Assembly: GCA_963827935.1 (NCBI GenBank)
Contig: CAWHCN010000017.1
Span: 682,001-746,000, forward strand
DNA length: 64,000 nucleotides
Direction: 5' to 3'
Source of the DNA: DATFNV01 sp963827935
GTDB lineage: Bacteria; Planctomycetota; Planctomycetia; Gemmatales; Gemmataceae
The translations under genes were made by a program, and so were the position numbers. Positions 54,294 to 63,803 of the stretch are shown here, in pieces. The notes below the pieces were generated by a model, which was not told the origin of the DNA, made no database searches, and saw nothing but the letters and a program-made list of their open reading frames with translations. The stretch's first letter is position 1. Each line of letters starts with the position of its first letter.

Positions 54294-56287
54294 ATGCGAG
54301 CGACACTCACACAGGCGGCCGTCCTGGTGACGGCCCTGGTTGCAGCGAGGCCCGCCCAGGCACGCGAGGAATGGTTTCGCGGGCTCGACCTGGAACCGGC
54401 GGCGCACGCCGACCTAATCCTCGTCGCCCGCGTCGCCGAGGTCGGCGAGCAGAAGACGGTGCTGGGCGGCAAGGCTGAACGCATCAGCGTGCAGCTGACC
54501 TTCAAGCCGCTCAGGACCCTCAAGGGAGTCTTCACGCGCGATCTGCTTCTACTGACGACCGACGACCTGGGCGGCTCCGACAAGCCGACGACACTCGCCA
54601 AGGGACAAGTTCGCCTGTTGCTCTTGGGACGTTCCGGGCGGGGTTATGCGAATGTCAACAACCGTGGCAGTATCGATCAGTCGGTGCCTCCCTTCAAGGA
54701 CGAAAACGATCCGCTTCTGGATACGGTGAAGGTGCTGATTGGCGTGGTGCAGCAGCACGATCGCAGCAAGCGGGTGGCGGCACTTTTGGATGGGCTACGC
54801 GAGGCCAAGGGGGCGGCGGCGGTGCCGTTGCTCCTGTCGTTGCAGCGTCGCGCCCTGCTGGCGGCGCAGACCCCGGGAGCCCCGGCAGCCGTCACCCGAC
54901 ACCTGGCCGACGCTTCCGCGGCTGTGCGCGAAGCTGCCGCCGGCACCCTCCGCGCCCTGCTGGCCGACGACTACCTGCAACAAAGGGACCTGCGCGACGG
55001 AGCCGTGACGGCCCTGGCGGGGCTGCTGGCCCGCGATGACTTGCCGCTCGGCCTGCGCGTGACCGCCCTGGAAGGGCTGGGGAGCGCGGGCCCGGTGGCG
55101 CTGACCAACGCGGACACGGCGGCCGAGCTGAACGTCGGCAAGCCGCGCGACACCTTCGCCGAGCGGGCCGCCGTCCTGTCCGATGTCGGTACTCTGAAGA
55201 TCGCCGCCCAGCGCAAGGCGGTGGCCGACCTGTTGCAGGCCCTGCCTCTCGACGCCCCCTGGGACATCCAGTGGGCGGCCGGCCTGGCCCTGATCCGCCT
55301 GGATCCCGAGGGCGCCCGCAAGGTGTTGACGGCCCGTTTGCGGCGGAAGTTCGCCGCGGGCCTGGGTATCGACGCCGACATTCAGCTCCTGGCCGAGCTA
55401 CCCCGGGCCGCCGGGGCGGCGGCTCTGCTCGATGTCGTCCAACTCGACCTGCCTCCGGAATCGCGTTCGGCCGTGGCGGCGGCCGCCGTCCGCATCGCCG
55501 ATCCGCGGCTGGTCCCCGCACTGGCCGGCATGCTCAGCCCCCGCCGGCCCGACCTGCGCGCCCAGGCTCTGGAGGCACTCCGCAAGATCGACACCGATGC
55601 CGCCGCCCGCGCCGTCGAGCCGCACCTGAAAGAAGAAGAAAACCTGCACCGCAAGCTGGTTATCGCCGAGTTCCTGGGCAAGCACGGCATTCGCGACGGC
55701 TATCCCTATGCGATGGAGCACCTTTCGGAGGGCGGCCTGGTCGAGCAGGCGGTGCGGGCGCTGGCCGCCATCCGCGATCCCCAGGCCCTGCCCGTGCTCC
55801 GCGACATCCTCAAGACCAGCAACGACACCACCTGGAACAGCGCGGCCATCCGGCGCTTGGGGCCCTGGGCGAGAAGGAATATGCTCCCCAGTTCCTCGAC
55901 ATTGTGCAGGACCTCAAGAACCCGCTGGCACCGGCCGCGCTGATTGCCCTGGGCGATCTGGGTGAGGTGAAGGCGCTGCCCAAGGTCCGCGCGGGACTGT
56001 CGTCGCGGAATGAGCACGTCGCTTACGCCGCGGCCCGGGCCGCCGGCAAGCTCCTGGCCCGGCCCGGCGTGAAAGCCAAGGAGCTGCGCGACCAGCTGGC
56101 GGCCCTGTTTGCCGACCCCGATGCCGGCGAAGGCCTGCGCCTGGCGTCGCTGGAGACACTGGTCACGGTCAACGATCCGCGGCTGGACCCGGCCCTGCGC
56201 ACCGCGGTCCAGCAAGCCGGGCTGGAAGGCACCTCCCTGATGGCCCGGACTCAGCAATTGCTGGCGGAGCGGAAGGTGAAGTTGTAA
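54294..56287 (+). CDS. Secreted HEAT-repeat protein, one frameshift
   Basis: About 664 residues when joined. The start at 54294 follows GGGGAGGA and opens a signal peptide (MRATLTQAAVLVTALVAARPAQA). A beta-rich N-terminal domain (ADLILVARVAEVGEQKTVLG, VQLTFKPLRTLKGVFTRDLL) precedes many HEAT-like helical repeats from about residue 160 (KRVAALLDGLREAKGAAAVP, AAAVRIADPRLVPALAGMLS, AVRALAAIRDPQALPVLRDI). The frame changes near 55860; the repeats resume as ALGALGEKEYAPQFLDIVQD. A protein-binding scaffold outside the cytoplasm is likely. Its TAA stop forms the first bases of the 313-bp element copy B. Confidence 0.78.
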
Positions 56288-56597
56288 GGCGAACGGCAGG
56301 AGATAATCTCCCCTCGCCCCGGTGCTCCGACCGAGTATGGGGGACTGGGGCAACGATCCCTCGCCCTGCGGCGAAGGGGCCCGTCGTAGCGCTCCCGCAC
56401 ACATCGGACTTCAGTTCAACCTGGCGATTTTTGCTGAATTGCGAAGGCACATGTCGTTATTTACCAATGGCTTGCGGTGTCCGCGCCAGGTTGAACTGAA
56501 TTCCCGGTCACTTCAGTTCAACCTGGCAGCGCGTGCGGTGCCGGCGGGCGGTCGGAGATGCGCTGCCGAGGGCTACTATCTCCTGCCGGTCGCCTAA
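56285..56597. mobile_element. 313-bp MITE-like element, copy B
   Basis: Same length and ends as copy A at 37775-38087: TAAGGCGAACGGCAGGAGAT at the left and ATCTCCTGCCGGTCGCCTAA at the right. The internal hairpin core is at 56410-56500, with 17-18 base arms (CAGTTCAACCTGGCG pairs with CGCCAGGTTGAACTG) around GCATGTCGTTATTTACCAAT. The left TAA is also the stop codon of the HEAT gene. Confidence 0.75.
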
Positions 56598-56681
56598 GCC
56601 CTGGCGGAGTTGACAGCCGTCACGCCGCCAGATAGCCATGAATCCTGCCTCCCTCTTCGCGAGACAGGGACCGTAAACTTC

Positions 56682-57773
56682 ATGGCGCAACATCCCGATG
56701 TCCTGATCCTGGGCGGCGGCGTCATCGGCCTCACCGTCGCCTATCACCTGGCCCGCGAAGCGGTGGCCGTGCAGGTCGTGGACCGGGGCGACTTTGGCCA
56801 GGAGGCGACCTGGGCCGGTGCCGGCATCATCCCGCCCGGCAATGCCGTCTGCGCCCGCACGCCTTTCGACCGTCTCCGGGCCCTCAGCTCGGAGGCGTTC
56901 CCCGCACTCTCGCAGGAGTTGCGTGAGCGCACCGGCATCGACAATGGCTATCAGCGCTGTGGCGGTCTGGAGCTAATTGACGCAGCAGACGATCCCGACG
57001 ATCAGGAATGGCGCGGTGCCGGCATCCGCTGCGAGAAGCTGACCGAGCCTGACCTGCTCCGCCTGGAGCCGCGGCTGGCCCAGGGCTTTGCGCACGCCTA
57101 CCACCTTCCCGACACGGCCCAGTTGCGCAATCCGCGGCACACCAGGGCGCTGGTCGCTGGCTGTGCGGGCCTGGGGGTCGATCTACGGCCGGCCTGTCCG
57201 GTGCTGGGGTTCGAGCGTGATGGCAGCCGCCTTCGCGCCGTCCAGACGGCCACCGGTCGCCTGACCGCGGGCCGCTACCTGGTCGCCTCCGGGGCCTGGA
57301 GCGACCTGCTGCTGGCCGAGGCCGGCTGCCGGCTGGGGATCCGCCCGGTACGGGGCCAGATCGCGCTGCTCAACTCCGGCGTGCCGCTTTTTCGGCGGAT
57401 CATCATGCATGGCAAGCGTTACCTGGTGCCGCGCCCCGATGGCCGGGTGCTGGCCGGCGCCACGGAAGAGGACGCCGGTTTCGACAAACGCACCACCGCC
57501 GCCGCCCTCCGCGATCTTCTCGAATTCGCGATCTCCCTTGTGCCCGATCTCGCCGTCGCTCCCCTGGAGCGGAGCTGGGCCGGCCTGCGCCCGGGCAGCC
57601 CGGATGGCTTGCCGTTCCTTGGCCCGGTGCCCGGGTTCGAGAATCTATTCGTCGCCGCCGGCCATTTCCGTGCCGGCATCCAGCTCTCGCCGGGGACAGG
57701 AACGGTGATGACCGAGCTGTTGCTCGGACGGCCGACGACAATCCCCTTGGAGCCGTTCCGGCTCGACCGATAA
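56682..57773 (+). CDS. thiO: Glycine oxidase ThiO
   Basis: 363 residues, intact. The FAD Rossmann motif is VLILGGGVIGLTVAYHLARE, then VVDRGDFGQEATWAGAGIIP, a ThiO/DAO-family signature. The substrate and second FAD regions are GIRPVRGQIALLNSG, RRIIMHGKRYLVPRPDGRVL, AGATEEDAGFDKRTT, WAGLRPGSPDGLPFLGPVP and VAAGHFRAGIQLSPGTG. It oxidises glycine to iminoacetate for the thiazole half of thiamine. The start at 56682 is the second in-frame ATG and gives the normal N-terminus. No other thi gene is in view. Confidence 0.9.
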   Translation: MAQHPDVLILGGGVIGLTVAYHLAREAVAVQVVDRGDFGQEATWAGAGIIPPGNAVCARTPFDRLRALSSEAFPALSQELRERTGIDNGYQRCGGLELIDAADDPDDQEWRGAGIRCEKLTEPDLLRLEPRLAQGFAHAYHLPDTAQLRNPRHTRALVAGCAGLGVDLRPACPVLGFERDGSRLRAVQTATGRLTAGRYLVASGAWSDLLLAEAGCRLGIRPVRGQIALLNSGVPLFRRIIMHGKRYLVPRPDGRVLAGATEEDAGFDKRTTAAALRDLLEFAISLVPDLAVAPLERSWAGLRPGSPDGLPFLGPVPGFENLFVAAGHFRAGIQLSPGTGTVMTELLLGRPTTIPLEPFRLDR

Positions 57774-57921
57774 GAGACGGCCCTTCGCCTGCTGCACCCT
57801 GAGAGGGGGACAAGGGAAGCAGGCGCTAGGCCGCATTTCTCCTTGCCGCACTCTGTGCTAACATGCATCCATCAGCCGGTCCCACCCGGCGAACGATCCC
57901 CAGTCTCCAGGCCGACTCTTG

Positions 57922-59709
57922 ATGGATGCCTACGGCAGCCGAGCCCTGACCATACAGCTTGCCGATGACCTCGGCTGGCTCGAGCAGCATTGCCGGCAAC
58001 AGCCCGGTCAGGCGGTCCACACCGGACAACTCCGTCTTGCCGCGGCCCTGGCGCGGAACTGCGTCGGTCCGTTCCTCGACGACCAGCCGCCCACGCCCAT
58101 CCACGTGGTCGTGGTCGGCGGGGCCGGGGCGGGCAAGAGCACGGTCGCCAACATGCTCAGCGGGGCGGCGGCGGCCGAGGCCAATCCTCAGGCCGGCTTC
58201 ACCCGCCACCCCATCGCCTACACCAGTGTCAACGGTCCGCTTTCCTGGTCCGGCCACGCCGGGTTTTTGGGCAACCTGCAACTGCTGCCGCAGCCGGGAC
58301 CCGCCAGCATCGACGCGGATGTGTACCAGGTCCGCCGCGTCTCCGCCGACGGCGCCGCTGGGCTGCCGCGCGATTTCGTCATCTGGGATTGCCCGGACAT
58401 GACAACCTGGGCCGCCACCGGCTACGTGCCGCGCCTGCTGGAAGCCTCCGGCCTGGCCGACGTGCTGGTTTATGTCGCTTCCGACGAGCGCTACAATGAC
58501 GCCGTACCGACGCAGTTCCTGGACCTGCTGTTGCAGACCGGCAAGCCGGTCATTGCCGTCTTGATGAAGATGCGCGAGGCCGACGCCCCGGCCCTGCTCG
58601 AGCATTTCAAGAAAGAGGTGCTCGGCAAGCTGCACGGCCGGGTCATCGCCGTGCTGGCGGTGCCGTTCCTGTCGAAAGCCGAGCTGGCGGACCCGGCGCG
58701 GATGGCGGCGCGCTTCCGCATCCCGTTGCTCAACCAAGTCGCGGTGCTCGGCCGGCCCGCGGCCACCGCGCGTCTCCGGAGTGTGCAGGGGGCCTCGCAC
58801 TATCTGAGTGGCATGGAAGCGCACCTGCTTGCCGTCGCCCAGAACGACCTGGCGGCCCTGAAGGAGTGGCGCGACGTGGTCCAGGCCGGCCGCGTCGAGT
58901 TCGACCTACGCTACCGCCGCGAGTACCTGACCGGGTCGAAATTCCAGCACTTCGACGAGGCGCTGGTGCGGATGATCGATCTGCTGGACCTGCCCGGGGT
59001 GGGGAAGGTCGTCAGCAGTGCGCTGTGGGTGGTGCGGACACCTTACCGGCTGGTGAAGGGGTTGCTGGTCAAGGCGCTGGCCCGGCCGGAAGCACCGCCG
59101 CTCCCCGAAAAACCGATCCTGGAGCAGGCCCTGGCCGGCTGGCTCGATTTGCTCCGCAAGGAGGCGGCACGGCACGGCGACGGACATCCGCTGTGGACTT
59201 ACGTTGAGAAAGGGTTCGACAGCAAACTGGTGCCGGGGGCCCAGGAACGATTCGAACAGGGGTTCCGCGGCTACCAGCTGGGGTCGGCGAGCGACGTGGA
59301 CAACACCGCCCGGGCCATCTACGAGGAGTTGGAGCAGCGGCCGGTGCTGCTCAACACGCTGCGTGGCAGCAAACTGGCCCTGGACGTGGCGGCCATCGCC
59401 GGCGCGGTGGCCGGCGCCGGCCTGGCCCACTGGCCCCTCGACTTCATTCTGGTGCCGCTGGCCGCCGCCGTCACGCAGCAACTGGTCGAACTGCTCGGCA
59501 GCCAGTACGTCGATCATCAGCGCGAGCTGGCCCGCCAGCGGCAGCAGGCCCTGATGGCCCAGCACCTCTCCGGCCCGTTGGAGGAATGGCTCGCCGAATG
59601 GCCCGCCACCGGCGGGTCGGACCTGGAGCGTTTGCAACTGGCCCTGCGCCGCCTGCCGGAGTCGATTCGGGAACTGCATGAGGTGGTCAATGCACGACTG
59701 AATGTTTAG
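57922..59709 (+). CDS. Dynamin-like GTPase, first of a tandem pair
   Basis: 595 residues, intact. P-loop VVVVGGAGAGKSTVANMLSG (about residues 56-75), switch region WDCPDMTTWAATGY in the G3 position, then VLVYVASDERYNDAVPTQFL and PVIAVLMKMREAD in place of the canonical NKxD. The rest is long helices with two hydrophobic stretches near the C-terminus (DVAAIAGAVAGAGLAHWPLD, FILVPLAAAVTQQLVELLG) that could insert into or paddle against a membrane. Its stop codon lies inside the palindrome 59704-59767, and the second GTPase follows at once. Tandem pairs are typical of bacterial dynamin-like proteins, which remodel membranes. Confidence 0.8.
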   Translation: MDAYGSRALTIQLADDLGWLEQHCRQQPGQAVHTGQLRLAAALARNCVGPFLDDQPPTPIHVVVVGGAGAGKSTVANMLSGAAAAEANPQAGFTRHPIAYTSVNGPLSWSGHAGFLGNLQLLPQPGPASIDADVYQVRRVSADGAAGLPRDFVIWDCPDMTTWAATGYVPRLLEASGLADVLVYVASDERYNDAVPTQFLDLLLQTGKPVIAVLMKMREADAPALLEHFKKEVLGKLHGRVIAVLAVPFLSKAELADPARMAARFRIPLLNQVAVLGRPAATARLRSVQGASHYLSGMEAHLLAVAQNDLAALKEWRDVVQAGRVEFDLRYRREYLTGSKFQHFDEALVRMIDLLDLPGVGKVVSSALWVVRTPYRLVKGLLVKALARPEAPPLPEKPILEQALAGWLDLLRKEAARHGDGHPLWTYVEKGFDSKLVPGAQERFEQGFRGYQLGSASDVDNTARAIYEELEQRPVLLNTLRGSKLALDVAAIAGAVAGAGLAHWPLDFILVPLAAAVTQQLVELLGSQYVDHQRELARQRQQALMAQHLSGPLEEWLAEWPATGGSDLERLQLALRRLPESIRELHEVVNARLNV

Positions 59710-59767
59710 CCGCGGATCGAAGATCCGCGCGTTCTTCATCGCGCGGATCTTCGATCCGCGGCTAAAC
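59704..59767. repeat. Palindrome, TTTAG...CTAAA family, copy 3
   Basis: Perfect 28-base arms, 59704-59731 and 59740-59767, with an 8-base loop. The left arm contains the TAG stop of the first GTPase gene (59707-59709). It lies between two co-directional genes that are otherwise only about 70 bases apart, so it does not simply terminate transcription. Confidence 0.85.
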
Positions 59768-59777
59768 GGGATAGCAT

Positions 59778-61613
59778 ATGTCCACTGCCGAACCCATCAC
59801 GACCGAGCCCATCCTTCGCACCCTGGCCCCGGCTCTGCGCGGGCTGGAGCGCTCGCTGCGCGGCTGGCTCGACGCCCGGCACCGGCAGCCGCTCCCCTCG
59901 TTGACCCGCGCGGCCTTCGAAGGTCTGGTCACCGATCTGCATCGCCAGGCCGAGGCTCTCGATGTGGAGCGGCCGCTGCTGGTCGTCATGCTCATGGGCG
60001 GCACCGGCGTCGGCAAATCGACCCTCCTCAACGCCCTGGCCGGCGGCGGCATCGCGCAGGCTTCCTTCCAGCGCCCCACCACGCGCGATCCCGTCGTCTA
60101 CTATCACGAGACCGTCCACCCCGACCGCCTCGATCCGGCTCTCCGCCACTGCCGCCTGGTCCCGCACGACCGGCCGGCCCTGGAGCAGAAAGTCATCGTC
60201 GATACGCCGGACCTCGACAGCAACGACCTCGCCAACCGCGAGAAGCTCTTACGCCTATTACCCATCGCCGATGTGGTCCTTTACGTCGGCTCGCAGGAAA
60301 AATACCACGACAAACTGGGCTGGGAGCTGTTCCGCGAACAGCGGCGGCGGCGGGCCTTTGCCTTCGTCCTCAACAAGTGGGACCGCTGCCAGCACGCCGG
60401 CGCTCAGGGACTGCGGCCCGATCAGGACTTGCTACGCGACCTGGAAAGCGAAGGATTCCGCTCGCCCTTGCTTTTCCGCACCTGCGCCCAGCACTGGGTG
60501 GACAAGGCCAGCGGCGACGGCGCGGCCGACGTGCCGGAGGACGAGCAGTTCCTCGACCTGGTCCACTGGCTGGAAATGGGCCTGACGCGGATGGAAATTG
60601 ACGCCATCAAGGCTCGCGGCGTCAGCCAGACGCTGCACCACCTGCAACAGGTGTTGGCAGCCGCCTGCCCGCCCGATCTGGCCGAGTCGGCCAGGCAGAC
60701 GCTGAACACCTGGGATGGGCAGTTCGGCGAAGAGGCCCGGGCCTCGGCGGAGGTGCTCCTCAACACGCTGGAGCCCTACCAGGGCGAAATCGAGCACCAT
60801 TTCACCGTCGAGGGGCAGCGCCGCTTCCGCGGCCTGATGGCGGTGTACCTGAACCTGTTCACCCGCGCCCGCTATGCCACCAGCACCCTGCGCGACCGCA
60901 TTCCGTTCCTGCCGCGGTCGGACAAGGCTCATGTGGCCCCGACGACGTGGGACCTGGCCACCTTCACTCGGGCGTGCAGCGACCTGGCGTCTACCCGCCA
61001 CCTGGACGCTCGCGGCCGGGCCCTGGCCAACCGCCTGTTGGTGGAAGCCGACGCCCAGGGGTTCCCGCTGACGCTCCTTAGTGAGCCGGTGGAGTCGGCG
61101 ACCAAGGTCGATTGGCGGGCGCGCTATGCCCAGGCGGTTGGCGAGGTCATCCACGAAGTGGAGCAGCAATGGGCGAAACCGACCGGCCTGCGCCGCTGGG
61201 TCCAGACCGGGCTGGTCTTCCTGGCCGACTGGCTGCCGCCGCTGGCCTTCCTGGCCGCCTGTATCCGCATCCTCTGGCTGTTCTACGTGGAGAAGGGCAT
61301 CAAGCTGGAATGGACGGACTTCCTCCTGCCGGTGATCGTGCTGCTGACCGTGCTGGTGGTCTTCCACATCCTGATCACGCTGATCTTGCCGCTGCGCTGG
61401 CGGGTGATCCGCTCCGAATTCCGCAGGCGGCTTGAAGAGCGCCTCCAGTCGGCGCTGTCTGCCGTCTACGCCCCTTTACCGGGCGACGTGGCGGAGGCGC
61501 TGCGCCAGGAACGAGAACGCGTAGAAGCGCTCCAAAAGGAGACGCAGGAGGTGGCCGATTGGCTCAAGGAGCGCGAGCAGTCGGCGAGTGTGGTGGGGTT
61601 GTATGGGATGTAG
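59778..61613 (+). CDS. Dynamin-like GTPase with two membrane helices, second of a tandem pair
   Basis: 611 residues, intact. All G motifs are good: P-loop VVMLMGGTGVGKSTLLNALA (about residues 70-89), G2 region QRPTTRDPVV, G3 VIVDTPDLDSND, G4 FVLNKWDRC. Long helices follow (residues about 290-450), then two membrane helices (TGLVFLADWLPPLAFLAACI, FLLPVIVLLTVLVVFHILIT) and a coiled-coil tail (EALRQERERVEALQKETQEV). The first GTPase has a degenerate G4 while this one is canonical, as if they form an unequal heteromer. Converges with the lipoprotein gene one base apart. Confidence 0.85.
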   Translation: MSTAEPITTEPILRTLAPALRGLERSLRGWLDARHRQPLPSLTRAAFEGLVTDLHRQAEALDVERPLLVVMLMGGTGVGKSTLLNALAGGGIAQASFQRPTTRDPVVYYHETVHPDRLDPALRHCRLVPHDRPALEQKVIVDTPDLDSNDLANREKLLRLLPIADVVLYVGSQEKYHDKLGWELFREQRRRRAFAFVLNKWDRCQHAGAQGLRPDQDLLRDLESEGFRSPLLFRTCAQHWVDKASGDGAADVPEDEQFLDLVHWLEMGLTRMEIDAIKARGVSQTLHHLQQVLAAACPPDLAESARQTLNTWDGQFGEEARASAEVLLNTLEPYQGEIEHHFTVEGQRRFRGLMAVYLNLFTRARYATSTLRDRIPFLPRSDKAHVAPTTWDLATFTRACSDLASTRHLDARGRALANRLLVEADAQGFPLTLLSEPVESATKVDWRARYAQAVGEVIHEVEQQWAKPTGLRRWVQTGLVFLADWLPPLAFLAACIRILWLFYVEKGIKLEWTDFLLPVIVLLTVLVVFHILITLILPLRWRVIRSEFRRRLEERLQSALSAVYAPLPGDVAEALRQERERVEALQKETQEVADWLKEREQSASVVGLYGM

Positions 61614-61614
61614 C

Positions 61615-61821
61615 TCAGGGAGGAGGCGCGGCAGCATCGGGAGCTGGACCCGGCTCTGGCGCCCCGGCTGATGGGGGCGCGGTCGCCTGTGGTGCTCCTG
61701 CTCCTCCGTGATACCCCGGCGCCGCCGGCAAGCGGCCCGGACAGACCAGGTCCATCACGTCGGCCACGGGGGCCGAGTTGCATCCGGCGAACAACAGACA
61801 GACCGCCGCCACCCGCTTCAT
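61615..61821 (-). CDS. Small lipoprotein
   Basis: 68 residues. The signal peptide MKRVAAVCLLFAGC has a clear lipobox (LFAGC). The mature part has one further Cys (DVMDLVCPGRLP) and a Pro/Ala/Gly-rich tail. No domain. Such short lipoproteins are common; role unknown. Its stop abuts the stop of the dynamin-like gene. Confidence 0.65.
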   Translation of the reverse strand: MKRVAAVCLLFAGCNSAPVADVMDLVCPGRLPAAPGYHGGAGAPQATAPPSAGAPEPGPAPDAAAPPP

Positions 61822-61892
61822 GGCCCGATCCTCCGGGCGCGGCTATAACAGCGGTGGAGGGGGCGACCAAGATCAATTCCGCGGCGGGAGCA

Positions 61893-62914
61893 TCACCGGG
61901 CCGAAAGCCCCTCCCCGACCTCGTCCATCAGCGCCTCCAGCACCAGTACGAGTTCGCACGCCGGTCGTTCTGCAAGTCGGCTTGCAAGCAGCGTTCCAGG
62001 AGCGACAGAGTCTTGTCCACGCCCACCCGCCGGGCCAAAGTCTCCAGAATGCGCAGCTCATCCGGCTCGGCCAGGCGGGGCGTACCCCCCAGTTGCACGC
62101 GCAGCACATCGTCGAAGAACTCGAGGAGCAGACGGAGCACCAGGCTCGCCCGCCGCCGATGGGCCAACGTCTCTTTGCCCGCCTCCTCCACGAACTGACT
62201 CCACGCCTTGGCCAGGCCGACACTGTCGATCTGTGGCGCCGTCAATTGCCGCAACACGTCGCGGCGAAAATCCCACAGGGCAGGGTCGGCCAGGGCTCGT
62301 GCCTGTCCGGGGCTGCCGCCGCTTAGCCGGGCCAGCCGCGGAACCAGGGCCGGATCTTCAACTCCCTGTGCCCGCAACAGATCGGCCACGATGGACTCCG
62401 CCAGCGGGGCGAAACGCACCAGCTGGCAGCGCGACAGGATCGTCGGCAGCGCCCGATCGGGGCTGGTCCCGATGAGGATGATGACCGAGCGCGGCGGGGG
62501 CTCTTCCAGCGTCTTCAGGAAGGCGTTGGCCGATTCCTCATTCAGGTCGTCGGCATCGTCGAGGATGGCGACCTTGCCCCTGCCGCGCACCGACTTGAGC
62601 GTGAAGGCGTGCAGCAGCTCGTGCATCTGTTCGATGGGCCATTCGTGCTTGTCGGGAGGGAGTCCCGCCACGAAGCAGTCCGGGTGCGCGTCGGCAGCGA
62701 TCTGGAGGCACGCCGGACAGCGGTCGCACGAATCGAACCGTCCTGCCGGCGGATTTTCGCAAAGGAGCGCCTTCGCCAGCTCGACGGCAAACAGGCGCTT
62801 GCCGACGCCGGGCGGGCCGGCGAAGTGGTAGGCGTGGGCGAGGCGGCCGCGCTCCACCGCCCGCGCGAAGGCCCGCACCACCGCCTTATGCCCGCGTACC
62901 TTCTCCCAGGACAC
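61893..62914 (-). CDS. holB: DNA polymerase III subunit delta'
   Basis: About 340 residues. The GTG at 62914 (VSWEKVRGHKAVVRAFARAV) is chosen for its GAGGAGGT site and normal N-terminus; it lies 29 bases inside the tmk gene. Motifs of the clamp loader: AYHFAGPPGVGKRLFAVELA, the zinc site CDRCPACLQI, KVAILDDADDLNEESANAFL, KTLEEPPPRSVIILIGTS and ILSRCQLVRFAPL. Near the end the frame appears to change at about 61965, giving ELVLVLEALMDEVGEGLSAR and a stop at 61893; without the shift it ends at 61928. Part of the clamp-loader complex. Confidence 0.9.
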
Positions 62915-63515
62915 GTGCGACCTCCTCGCGGATGTGCTGCTGGACCACCTCAACCGGCGGGCTGGCATCGACAACGCGAATGCGCTCCGGCCGGTGCCGG
63001 GCCTCGGAAAGGAACCCCTCGTGGACACGTTGCTGATAGGCAACCGTTCGACTCTCCATCCGATCGGGCGCACGGTTGCGACGGTGGAGGGCGACTTCGA
63101 CAGGCAAGTCGAGCACTACAGTCAGGTCCGGTTCCAGCCCGCCCGTCGAGAGCCGGCCGACCTCCCACAACTGTCCCAGGTCGAGGCCGGCTCCGTGGCC
63201 CTGGTAGACAACATTGGCGAGCAGAAAACGATCACACACCACGCTGCGGCCGGCGTCAAGTGCCGGGCGGATGACCTCGGCCACCAGCTGGGCCCGGCTG
63301 GCCATGAAGAGGAGCGCCTCGCAGGCCGGCGCAATCTCACCGCGATGATGGAGCAGGATTTCGCGGAGGGCGCTGCCCACGGGGGTGCCGCCCGGATCGA
63401 CGCACTCGATCACCTCATGGCCGCGTTCGCGCAGCCAGTCGGCGAGCAGCCGGCACTGGGTGGATTTGCCGGTGCCGTCAAGGCCGTCCAGCGAAAGGAA
63501 GAGAGCGGGTGTCAT
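62886..63515 (-). CDS. tmk: Thymidylate kinase
   Basis: 209 residues, normal size. P-loop LSLDGLDGTGKSTQCRLLAD, the DR(F/Y/H) motif VVCDRFLLANVVYQGHGAGL, and the lid region VALHRRNRAPDRMESR. It phosphorylates dTMP to dTDP. Its ATG overlaps the stop of the lipoyl-like gene (ATGA, 63512-63515), and its 3' end overlaps holB, giving a tightly coupled tmk-holB operon as in many bacteria. Intact. Confidence 0.95.
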   Translation of the reverse strand: MTPALFLSLDGLDGTGKSTQCRLLADWLRERGHEVIECVDPGGTPVGSALREILLHHRGEIAPACEALLFMASRAQLVAEVIRPALDAGRSVVCDRFLLANVVYQGHGAGLDLGQLWEVGRLSTGGLEPDLTVVLDLPVEVALHRRNRAPDRMESRTVAYQQRVHEGFLSEARHRPERIRVVDASPPVEVVQQHIREEVARVLGEGTRA

Positions 63516-63766
63516 GACGGCTCCGGCTCGATCTCCACCAATCCCAGCACCTGCCCCGGTGCCAGCGGTTCGTTCACCTTACTCCGCCTCTCGGCCAGTC
63601 GGCCGGTCGCCGGCGATGACACATCAAACGTCGCCCCGCCGACCAGTACTTCCACCAGGCGATCACCCTCGAAGACCAGATCACCGGGATCGGCGAACCA
63701 GGCGCTCAGCACCACGGGGGCGGCACCGAGGTCAGGCAGGAGGACGGCGATAGGGGACGTTGGCAT
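63512..63766 (-). CDS. Stand-alone lipoyl/biotinyl-domain-like protein without the modified lysine
   Basis: 84 residues, the size of a single biotinyl/lipoyl domain. VLSAWFADPGDLVFEGDRLV, EVLVGGATFDVSSPATGRLA and LAPGQVLGLVEIE follow the fold: the GD.V..GD.L.EV block, the hairpin turn and the SPATG strand. At the tip of the turn, where lipoyl domains have DKA, this has GGA, so the lysine that would be modified is missing. It may have become a binding or structural module. It overlaps tmk by four bases (ATGA) and is therefore co-translated with it. Confidence 0.7.
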   Translation of the reverse strand: MPTSPIAVLLPDLGAAPVVLSAWFADPGDLVFEGDRLVEVLVGGATFDVSSPATGRLAERRSKVNEPLAPGQVLGLVEIEPEPS

Positions 63767-63803
63767 GGTGATGGCGGCCAGATCGGATTGATCCGCCGTT
63801 TCA

